The notes under the pieces are model-generated. The model worked only from the letters and a program-made list of their open reading frames with translations, ran no database searches and was not told the origin of the DNA. A DNA stretch of 64,000 bases from Geitlerinema sp. BBD 1991-9. Lineage in GTDB: Bacteria; Cyanobacteriota; Cyanobacteriia; Cyanobacteriales; Geitlerinemataceae. The DNA is taken from positions 1-64,000 of the forward strand of contig LWRO01000002.1 of NCBI GenBank assembly GCA_001657325.1. Direction: 5' to 3'. Numbering within the stretch: the stretch's first letter is position 1; each line of letters begins with the position of its first letter. Below are positions 53,315-62,500 of the stretch, in pieces. The translations under genes and the position numbers were made by a program.

Positions 53315-53634
53315 AACCCGTGTGTTGCTCCTCACTGTCCATTGCGGTTGACGATCCGCTATCGGTGGGGGTACGCAATCACCAGCGAGATAGCGAGATG
53401 AGGCTAGGATCGTCTCACGGCCGCCTCTCCCTCACCGAGATTGATAGAATATACCACAACCCCTTAAGACATGGGGTTCTCAAGGAGCGTACCACTTGCA
53501 GTTGCCCAAAGCGACCACAAGAGTACAGGCGGTCGTAAGGGTACGCCCTAACTTGCGACGGTCGTTCAAGTGAGTGGATTTACGGTTGACCTGTTGCCCG
53601 TTACCTGTTGCCTCTTCCCCGGATCGATGAAGCG
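53315..53634. other. Divergent intergenic region between argF and the hybrid kinase
   Basis: 320 bases without a gene. It must contain the promoters of both divergent genes; I see no clear -35/-10 pair. A heptamer repeat (53585-53612) lies at its right edge. Confidence 0.4.
53585..53612. repeat. Heptanucleotide repeat, four units
   Basis: Units GTTGACC, TGTTGCC, CGTTACC and TGTTGCC in tandem, 23 bases upstream of the kinase start. Confidence 0.7.
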
Positions 53635-56600
53635 ATGATTTTCCTGTCTGGCTACCAGGTCGTTGAAGAACTCGATCGCAGTGACAAAACCGTCGTTTAT
53701 CGTGGCTATCAGCAGCACGACCGACGGCCGGCAATCGTGAAAACGACAAGGCTCGACTACCCCGATCTCGCAGATATTGCCCGTATTCGCCACGAGTACG
53801 AAATCGCTGCGTCTCTTGACAGTCCCTATCTCATCCGCGCCTACAGCCTAGAAACGTACCCCAACCACCGCGTAGCGGCTGTATACGAAGATATTGGCGG
53901 AACGTCGCTCGACGCCGTGATGCGAGTTCGCCGTTTTTCCATTGAGGAAAGCCTCGACATTGCCCTTAAATTGGCCGAAGCACTACGGGATCTCCACCAA
54001 GCCAAAATCGTCCACAAAGACCTCAAGCCCCACAACGTCATTTACAACGCCGACACCGGCCGCGTACAACTGATCGATTTCGGAATTGCGTCTCGGTTGT
54101 CCCAAGAACAACCGACCCTCGATCCCCTCAATACCCTGGAGGGAACGCTCGCTTACCTTTCCCCGGAACAAACCGGGCGCACGAACCGCCCCCTAGACTA
54201 CCGAACCGATTTCTATTCCTTCGGGGTCACCCTCTACGAAATCCTAACGGGTCAGTTGCCCTTCAACAGCAACGATGCTCTCGAACTCGTTCACTATCAC
54301 ATTGCGAAAGTGCCAACGCCCCCCGAGTTGGTCGTTGCTGAAATTCCCCGTCCCCTGTCCGACTTGGTGATGAAGCTGCTGGCCAAAACAGCAGAAGACC
54401 GCTATCAAAGCGCCTTTGGTTTGATCGCCGATTTACAGGAGTGTCTCCGCCAGTGGCGCGAACGCGGCTCGATCGAACCGTTTGCGATCGGACGACACGA
54501 CGTTTCGGTACAGCTGCAAATTCCTTACAAACTCTACGGGCGGGAAGCCGAATTGTTAGAGTTAATGCAAGCGTTCGATCGAGCCAACAGTACCCCGTCC
54601 GGCTCGATCGAGCTCGTCCTCGTCGCGGGTTATTCGGGGGTCGGTAAATCAGCCCTCGTGCGAGAAATGCACAAGCCCGTCGCACGTCGATCGGGGTATT
54701 TCGCCGGCGGGAAATTCGAGCGCCTCAAACGAAACGTTCCCTACTTCGCCTTCGTACAAGCCCTATCGGAATTGAGCGAACAGTTGCTCGCCGAAAGTAG
54801 CACGCGCTTAGCCAGGTGGAAGCAACAGCTCGTCCGGGCTCTCGGAGCGAACCAAAACCTCGCCCGAGAAATCGTTCCCGCCTTAAAACCGATTTTGGAC
54901 GTTCGGGCGTTCGGCGAGTCGCGACCCCTCACGCGCAACAACGACGGCGATTCTCCTTCGCCGCAGCGTCGAGATCGATCGATCGCTCCCGAACTCGGAG
55001 ATACGCACAACCGATTCAACGACGTATTTCAACAACTCCTCAGCGTCTTCGCCAATCCCGAACACCCCCTCGTTTTGTTTTTCGACGACTTGCAATGGGC
55101 GGATTCAGCCTCTTTACAACTCCTGCAAACGCTACTCGACAAGCGCTCCCTCAGCTCGTTGCTCCTCATCGGTGCCTACCGAGAAAACGAAGTAACCCCC
55201 ACACACCCTCTATCACTTGCCCTGAACGAATGGCATCATCGCGGGATTTCGTCGACCCACACGATTGCACTCGACAACCTCAACCATAGCTGTGTCGAAC
55301 AACTCGTCGCAGATACCTTGCACCTGTCTTGCATCGAAGTCCGGCCTCTCGCCACTCTGCTGTACCGCAAAACTGAAGGCAATCCCTTTTTCTTAACCCA
55401 ACTGCTACTATCCTTAGCTCGCGAAGACCTCTTAGTTCTCGATACAGAAACCGGACGTTGGACGTGGGACAACGATCGACTCGAGCAAATCGACATTTCT
55501 GAAAACGTCATCGACCTCACCGTTCGCAAGCTGCGAACGCTACCTCTGGAAACACAAAATTTGCTGATGCTGGCCTCTTGTATCGGCAACCGCTTTGACT
55601 TGAGGGTACTGTCTGTCGTCAACGAACGCTCCCAGCGTCGCACGGCGGCCGACCTATGGGCGGCCGTACGCGAAGGGACGATCGTCCCCCTCGGTGACGC
55701 TTACAAAATTCCCCTCGCCCTCGACCCCGACGACAATCTTGCGTCCACTGAAACATCGACCGCGAGTTCGATCGAAGCGCCCTCAGCGAGTGTCGATGCG
55801 GCCCTCGATCGAACCTCCATCGTTTTTAAGTTCCTCCACGATCGCGTTCAACAAGCGGCCTATTCCCTGATTTCTCCCGACATCCGACAAGACGTTCGCG
55901 TTCAAATCGGCAAATTACTCCTCAAAAGCACCCCCCCCGATCGACTCGAAGATCGGATTTTCGAGATCGTCAACCAGTTCGATGCGGGGGCGGATTTAAT
56001 GGTGCGTCCCGACGAGAAACAGCAGCTCGCGCAGTTGAATCTGATCGCTGCGCGTAAGGCTAAAGCGGCAGCGGCGATCCAAACCGCTCTCGAATATCTG
56101 AACGTGGGGCTGAACGCACTGGGGGATGAGGGGTGGGAGCGAGAATACGAACTCACGGTGACCTTACATCTCGAAGCGATCGAACTCGAAGCGGTCAACA
56201 CCCACTTCGATCGAGCCTTAACCCTCGCCCAAACGGTTCAGCAGCGTGCGAACAACCGTCTCCATAAAGCGAAAGCTTACCAACTTCGAGCCACCGTGTA
56301 CGGCATCCAAAACCAGATCGATCTCGCCCTCGAAAGCGGCGTTCAAGCGATCCAAATGCTCGGTATTCCTTGGGACGATCCGCCTCTACCAACCCAGAAC
56401 CCGAGATCGCTCTTGCCAAAACGCGACGAAATCGCTCGACTTCCCGACCTCGAAAACACCTACAGCCGTTTAGCCGTGGAGTTGTTGAGTGCCCTGGCCA
56501 CAACGGCTGCGTTTACCGATGTCGCCGTCGTGAGGCGAGCCGTGTTGACCCAACTCAAACTGAGCTGGCAGCAGGGACACTGCAGCCATGCCGCTGTTGC

Positions 56601-59313
56601 CTATGCTTGGTACGGTGCCTTACTCTGTGGGGCTGGCGATGCTGAATCCGGCCGCGAAGCTGCCCTCGTCGCCCGCCAGTTGCTCGATCTCCATCACTCG
56701 ACGGCGTTCTCTCGAGAGCGCGGCAAGCCCTTGAAAGGCATTATTTCGATCGTCACGGCTTCTCGTATCGATCCTTGGTTTCGTCCCCTGAACGAAACTC
56801 TTGCCGACCTGCGGAACGGATGGCAGCAAGCTTGGGAAGCGGGAGACCTGACCGGAAGCTGTCACGGAGCCATGGCAGATAGCTCGATGACGTTTTGGGC
56901 TGAAGCCGCACTTCCCCTCGTCGTTGCTCGACAAGATACGGCGATCGCCCTGTTGAAGAAAATCGATCGAAACGCGGCGACGAAATGCGCGAGTCTGTGG
57001 CGAGAAGTGTCGGCAGCACTGCAAGAGAAAGTTCCTCACCCCCTAGAACGGGTCGGCGTGCAAAACAGCGCTGAACCGTCACCTCCCGACGATCCTCAGC
57101 CCTCCCCCGTCTCGGGAGGCGGCGCGCCGTCGAAAGCAGTCCTGTACGCGACCTATCTCGCCCGGACCGTGGTTGCCGTTCTGTTCGGTGCGTTCGATCG
57201 GGCCCTCCTCGCCGCCGAACGAGCTGAAGAATATGCCGATATTGCCCTCGGTACCGTCGATCGAGCGTATCAGGTGGCCTACGGACTCTTGGCACGATTG
57301 GGGACGAATCAGTCCCTCGACGGCCCGGCCAAAACAGCTCGCGCCCATCTGTTCCGCTGGGCTAGACGGGCGCCGGAAAACTTCCAACACCTGCTCGACC
57401 TCGTCGATGCCGAAACCTATCGCATTGCTGGTGATTTTCTCAACGCAATGGAGGCTTACGATTGTGCCGTGGCGACGGCTCATCAATACGGACACGCACG
57501 AGAAGCCGCCCTGGCGAACGAACGCGCCGCTTGCTTTTACTTCGAGTGGGGACGGGAGCCCATTGCTGCTTTGTACCTGTACGAAGCTTATCGAACCTAC
57601 CGAGCCTACGGCGCGATCTCGAAAGTCCGCGATTTAACCGACCGCTATCCCCAACTCCTCCAAGGAACGGCGTTCCGAGATCGCGTCGCCGGGCCACCCC
57701 AAGGGTACGCGCCGACATCTAACGCGATCGATCTCGAACGCACTCAAGATCTTCGAGATTACGACTTCTCTCGCCCCTCGAGCGGTCAATCCCAGAATTA
57801 CGCGCCGACTGAAACAGCCATCGCCCAACCCGCCGATCGACTCGATCGGGCCACCGCCATCAAAGCCACACACGCTCTCTCTAGCGAAATTGTTTTAGAG
57901 TCGTTGTTGAAACGACTGATGAGTATCGTGTTGGAAAACGCGGGGGCGCAAACGGGTTTTCTCATCCTCGCCAGTCACGATGGCATGGCCGCTGCGGAGG
58001 ACGCCACTCTCGTTCGAGATACGGAAATTCCACGTTTGTTTGTCGAAGCGGCCGGTACGGTGACGACTCAACAGATCGCCGTGCGTCAGTCGATTCCCCT
58101 CGAAGCCTGCGAGTTACTCCCGAAATCGATCGTTTACTACGTTGCTCGACGACATGAAAGTCTCGTCCTCAACGATGCCGCGACCACGTCCACACCCTTC
58201 ACCTACGATCCCTACATCCAACAATATCGCCCTCGCTCTTTACTCTGCCTGCCCATCGAACGCCAACAAAAACTCATCGGCCTGCTATATCTCGAAAACA
58301 ACCTCACCCCTGGGGCGTTTACTCACAACCGACTCGAATTACTCGGTTTGTTGTGCGCTCAGGCTGCAATTTCGATTGAAAACGCCACGCTCTACCAACA
58401 ACTCCGAGACTCCGAACGGCGAGAACGAGAACGCTCTCGACAACTCGAGCAGTCCCTGCACGACATGGAAAGCTTGCACCTGCAACTGATTCAGAGTGAA
58501 AAAATGTCGGCGCTCGGACAGCTAGTTGCGGGGATCGCTCACGAGATTAACAATCCTGTCGGCTTCATTTTGGGTAACTTGACCCTCGCTGAAAACTATA
58601 TCGAAGACTTGATCGAACATTTGCAACTGTACCGCGAGCGCTTTCCCGAACCAGGAGAAGAATTTTGCCTTCACGCTGAAGAAATCGATCTAGACTACCT
58701 GTTTGAAGACGCGCCCAAGTTACTTTCGTCGATGAAAGTCGGGGTCGATCGAATTCGCGACATTAGCAAAGCCTTACGAACGTTCTCGCGCACGGACACC
58801 GACGTCCCCGTTTCGACCGATCTCCACGACAACATCGACAGTACGTTACTCATCCTCAAACACCGCCTGAAAGCGAACGACATACGCCCGGAAATCGAGG
58901 TGGTTAAACGCTACGGAGAACTCCCTTCGATCGAATGTTATGCCGGACAGCTCAACCAGGTCTTTACCAATCTCATCGCCAACGCCATCGATGCCATCGA
59001 AGAAGCCGGTCGAGATCGCAGTTATCGCGATTGGAGCGATCGTCCCCCTCGCATCACCATCTCGACGGACTCGTCCACCGAGGGCGAAGCTGTCATCGTC
59101 CGCATCACCGACAACGGCACGGGAATGCCCGAATCCGTTCGCACGCGAATGTTCGACCGCCAGTTTACGACGAAACCAGTGGGTAAGGGAACGGGCTTGG
59201 GACTCTCGATTTCTCACGCGATCGTCGTTGAAAAACACGGTGGCTCGATCGAATGCACCACTGCAGCGGGAGTCGGAACAGAATTCACCATCGTCTTACC
59301 CCTTTTGCAGTGA
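53635..59313 (+). CDS. Giant hybrid serine/threonine kinase, AAA ATPase, GAF and histidine kinase sensor
   Basis: About 1,892 residues from the ATG at 53635. Domains in order: protein kinase (about 5-270; VHKDLKPHNVIYN, LIDFGIASR, GTLAYLSPEQTGRTN) and AAA ATPase (about 300-540; Walker A GYSGVGKSALV, Walker B LVLFFDDLQWADSA). A long helical repeat region (to about 1,420) and a GAF domain (about 1,430-1,600) follow. A coiled coil leads to the histidine kinase with H-box GIAHEINNPVGFILG, N-box NAIDAIEEAGRD and G-box FTTKPVGKGTGLGLS. This architecture is characteristic of filamentous cyanobacteria. The kinase loop is HKD rather than HRD. The signal and response regulator are unknown. A similar gene follows after 225 bases. 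Confidence 0.95.
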   Translation: MIFLSGYQVVEELDRSDKTVVYRGYQQHDRRPAIVKTTRLDYPDLADIARIRHEYEIAASLDSPYLIRAYSLETYPNHRVAAVYEDIGGTSLDAVMRVRRFSIEESLDIALKLAEALRDLHQAKIVHKDLKPHNVIYNADTGRVQLIDFGIASRLSQEQPTLDPLNTLEGTLAYLSPEQTGRTNRPLDYRTDFYSFGVTLYEILTGQLPFNSNDALELVHYHIAKVPTPPELVVAEIPRPLSDLVMKLLAKTAEDRYQSAFGLIADLQECLRQWRERGSIEPFAIGRHDVSVQLQIPYKLYGREAELLELMQAFDRANSTPSGSIELVLVAGYSGVGKSALVREMHKPVARRSGYFAGGKFERLKRNVPYFAFVQALSELSEQLLAESSTRLARWKQQLVRALGANQNLAREIVPALKPILDVRAFGESRPLTRNNDGDSPSPQRRDRSIAPELGDTHNRFNDVFQQLLSVFANPEHPLVLFFDDLQWADSASLQLLQTLLDKRSLSSLLLIGAYRENEVTPTHPLSLALNEWHHRGISSTHTIALDNLNHSCVEQLVADTLHLSCIEVRPLATLLYRKTEGNPFFLTQLLLSLAREDLLVLDTETGRWTWDNDRLEQIDISENVIDLTVRKLRTLPLETQNLLMLASCIGNRFDLRVLSVVNERSQRRTAADLWAAVREGTIVPLGDAYKIPLALDPDDNLASTETSTASSIEAPSASVDAALDRTSIVFKFLHDRVQQAAYSLISPDIRQDVRVQIGKLLLKSTPPDRLEDRIFEIVNQFDAGADLMVRPDEKQQLAQLNLIAARKAKAAAAIQTALEYLNVGLNALGDEGWEREYELTVTLHLEAIELEAVNTHFDRALTLAQTVQQRANNRLHKAKAYQLRATVYGIQNQIDLALESGVQAIQMLGIPWDDPPLPTQNPRSLLPKRDEIARLPDLENTYSRLAVELLSALATTAAFTDVAVVRRAVLTQLKLSWQQGHCSHAAVAYAWYGALLCGAGDAESGREAALVARQLLDLHHSTAFSRERGKPLKGIISIVTASRIDPWFRPLNETLADLRNGWQQAWEAGDLTGSCHGAMADSSMTFWAEAALPLVVARQDTAIALLKKIDRNAATKCASLWREVSAALQEKVPHPLERVGVQNSAEPSPPDDPQPSPVSGGGAPSKAVLYATYLARTVVAVLFGAFDRALLAAERAEEYADIALGTVDRAYQVAYGLLARLGTNQSLDGPAKTARAHLFRWARRAPENFQHLLDLVDAETYRIAGDFLNAMEAYDCAVATAHQYGHAREAALANERAACFYFEWGREPIAALYLYEAYRTYRAYGAISKVRDLTDRYPQLLQGTAFRDRVAGPPQGYAPTSNAIDLERTQDLRDYDFSRPSSGQSQNYAPTETAIAQPADRLDRATAIKATHALSSEIVLESLLKRLMSIVLENAGAQTGFLILASHDGMAAAEDATLVRDTEIPRLFVEAAGTVTTQQIAVRQSIPLEACELLPKSIVYYVARRHESLVLNDAATTSTPFTYDPYIQQYRPRSLLCLPIERQQKLIGLLYLENNLTPGAFTHNRLELLGLLCAQAAISIENATLYQQLRDSERRERERSRQLEQSLHDMESLHLQLIQSEKMSALGQLVAGIAHEINNPVGFILGNLTLAENYIEDLIEHLQLYRERFPEPGEEFCLHAEEIDLDYLFEDAPKLLSSMKVGVDRIRDISKALRTFSRTDTDVPVSTDLHDNIDSTLLILKHRLKANDIRPEIEVVKRYGELPSIECYAGQLNQVFTNLIANAIDAIEEAGRDRSYRDWSDRPPRITISTDSSTEGEAVIVRITDNGTGMPESVRTRMFDRQFTTKPVGKGTGLGLSISHAIVVEKHGGSIECTTAAGVGTEFTIVLPLLQ

Positions 59314-59340
59314 ACAGTGAACAGTGAACAGTGAACAGTG
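59308..59340. repeat. Heptanucleotide repeat CAGTGAA, 4.7 units
   Basis: Four perfect CAGTGAA units plus CAGTG. The array begins inside the kinase gene and provides its TGA stop. Confidence 0.92.
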
Positions 59341-59346
59341 GGGACA

Positions 59347-59372
59347 AGTTGCCAGTTGCCCGTTGCCAGTGG
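59347..59372. repeat. Heptanucleotide repeat AGTTGCC
   Basis: Units AGTTGCC, AGTTGCC, CGTTGCC, then AGTGG. A second heptamer type directly after the first array, between the two hybrid kinase genes. Confidence 0.8.
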
Positions 59373-59538
59373 AGACCGGTTTTCGCGAACCGTTTCACCT
59401 CGTCTCCCTTCCTACTCACCTGCTGTTCGCTGAAAAAAAACCTCCGCTACAATAAATGCCGGGGAGCCAGTTTATGATGTTCGTACAGGTGTTTGGGGTT
59501 TCTAACTCCCAATTGCAAGCTCCTAACACCTTCTCAAG

Positions 59539-62500
59539 ATGGGTGCGCTCTCCCAAGCATTCGCCCCCAAGCGGCAATCCCAAACCCACTATCCCCCTGA
59601 CATCGTGCTGCCCGGATATCAAGTCAGTACGCTTCTCTACGAAAGCGTTAACTCCCTCGTCTATCGGGGAACTCGCGAACGGGACGGACTGCCCGTCATC
59701 CTGAAAGTTCTCAAAAGCGATCGCGTCACGCCCACCGAACTGGCGCGTTACCAGCAGGAATATTACATTAACCAACAGCTCGACCTCGACGGTGTCGTAA
59801 GGGCTTATGCGCTGGAGCGCTATCAAAATACGGTTGCGATCGTTCTCGAAGACTTTGGCGGACGATCGTTAAAAGACTATCTCGAGGAAATCGGCAAATT
59901 TCCCCTTCCCGAATTTCTCTCCATCGTCGTCCAAATTGCCGAAATTCTCGATCGAATTCACGCGGCGAACATCGTTCACAAAGACATTAACCCGGCCAAC
60001 ATTCTCTACAACCGCGAACTCGATCGAGTCAAACTCATCGACTTTGGAATTTCCGCCCAAGTTATTCCAGACAGCGTTTCATCCGATCGACTGCCGAACG
60101 TCCCATCGCTTCGCAACTCCTCAGTTCTCGAGGGAACGCTACCTTATATGTCTCCCGAACAAACCGGGCGCATGAACTGTTCTCTCGACTATCGCACGGA
60201 TTTTTACTCCCTCGGCGTGACCTTCTATGAAATGCTGCTAGGGTGCCTACCGTTCGATGCTGCCGATACGATGGCTTGGGTTCACTGCCATATCGCTCAA
60301 ACCCCAACGTCTCCCCATCGCGTCGATCCCGACATTCCCCCAGCCATTTCCGACATTGTGATGAAGCTGCTGGCCAAAACTGCTGAAGAACGCTATCAAA
60401 GTGCTTGGGGTCTACAAGCCGATTTAGTCTTGTGTTTGATGCAGCTCGAGGCCACGGGGACGATCGAAGACGTCATCCCCGGTGAGAACGATGTCGTCCA
60501 TCAGTTTCGTATTCCTCAGCGCATCTACGGTCGTGAAGCCGAACTCGCCCAAATTCACGAGGCGTTCGAGCGTGTCGGTACGTTCGCATCAGTGGAGCAG
60601 AGTTCGATCGTCAAATCTTCAACGCTGTCCTCCGAGAGTAGCCCACCCGAAATCCTGTTCCTCGCTGGCGATTCCGGAATTGGAAAAACGGCACTCGTCG
60701 CGGAAAGTTACAAGTCGATTTCGCGCCCGGCGGGATATTTGATTTCCGGACAGTTCGAGACCGACCGCACCTTGACTGAGCGCCCGACGAACGCTCGCGA
60801 GATTCCCTGTAGCGCCGTTATTGAAGCGTTGCGAGAACTGTTCCGGCTCCTGTTGGCAGAAACCGAAACCCAACTCGCCCAGTGGCGCGAGAAATTGCTC
60901 GATGCTCTCGATCTCGACGATCTCGTTTTAGTCGATGCGATCCCCGAACTGAGGCTCGTTCTCGGGACAGTCCCGTCGAATCCGTCTGTTGAAAACCTTC
61001 GCGATTTAGGGAAAGACGCCTTGGCGCAAAAGCGCTTCAAATCGTCGATCGAGCGCCTCTTGCGCGTGTTTTGTTACGAGCGCTGTCCTCTGGTTCTCTT
61101 TCTGGATAACTTGCAGTGGGCCGATCGAGACAGCTTGCAGGTCGTCGAAACCATCCTCAGCGCTCCCCACTCTCGATCTCTGCTGGTGGTAGGTGCGTAC
61201 CGTAACGATGAAGAGATCGAGGTCATACAACAGTTTAAGCGTCGGTGTGCTGAGCGTGGCATTCGGATGCAGCATCAAGTGTTGAGTCCTCTTCCCCTCA
61301 ACGCGATCGCTCAACTGGTGGCCGACACCCTGCAAAGTGAAATTAAAGCCGTGATGTCCCTGGCCGCGCTCATCGCTCAGAAAACCAACGGCAATCCCTT
61401 TTTCGTGCGGGAATTTCTCAAGACGCTTCATCGAGAACGCTTGCTGGTTTTCGACGACGAATCGATGAGTTGGCAGTGGGATATCGATCTCGTCAGCGCG
61501 CAGGAAATTACGGATAACGTTCTGGAAGTCCTGCTGACTCAACTGCGCCAACTGCCCGAAAATGTCCGCGACATCCTCTCGATCGGGGCTTGCGTGGGTC
61601 AAGAGTTCGACCTCGACACCATCGCCGAACTCACCGGTCGCACCACGCGCGACTTGTTTCAAGACCTCGTTCCCGCTTTGGTGGAAGGCCTCGTGCAGCC
61701 CCTGCATCGGTGGGAGCGATGGGGAGACGAGGAGATCGCCCCGATTTCTCATGTCGCTTCACCCTTGCCGAATCAGCGCTCGGGCGAACGAGGGGTACTG
61801 TTGCTGGGGTATCAGTTCTTACACGAGCAAGTTCGCCAAACCGCCTACGATCGAGTTCCGTCTCAGCGCAAAGCTGAAATTCATTTAAAAATCGGTCAGT
61901 CTCTGTCGCAACGCCAGAGGATCGCGCAACGACCCGATGGGATTGTCGAACTCGCCCGCCATTGGAATTTGGGTAAAACGGCCGTCAAAACGGATGCCGA
62001 GCGCTTAGAACGGGGGCGAATCAACCTCGAGGCGGGACGACTCAGCCGAGATCGGGAAGACTATACGAGTGCCCTCGTTTACGATCTCGAGGGAATTGAG
62101 GCACTACCGACGCCGATGTGGGACGTTTGTCCGGACTTGGCCTTCGATCTGTACCTCGAGCGAACCCGATCGAATCTCTTACAGGGGAATTTCGATCGTA
62201 TGGAAGACCTGGTCGAAATTCTCGATCGACACGCCCCTGACGATTTGGCTCGTGCTGAGGTCGATCGTCTGGTGGTTATGGCTTTTGAGCTTCGCGGTTG
62301 CTACGACGAAGCCCTCGATCGCGTGGGAGGTTCGCCAAGCGACGCTCGGTTAAGCCGTGAAGTGCCAACCCATCGGTCGGACGTGCTGACACTCTCCAAT
62401 CTCGACTGCGACGGCGCTATCGCCCTTCGCAATCGCCTCAGCGATCTCGATGACATCGAGGTCGATCCGAACTCGGCGCGGGATGTCGGGGACGTTCGGC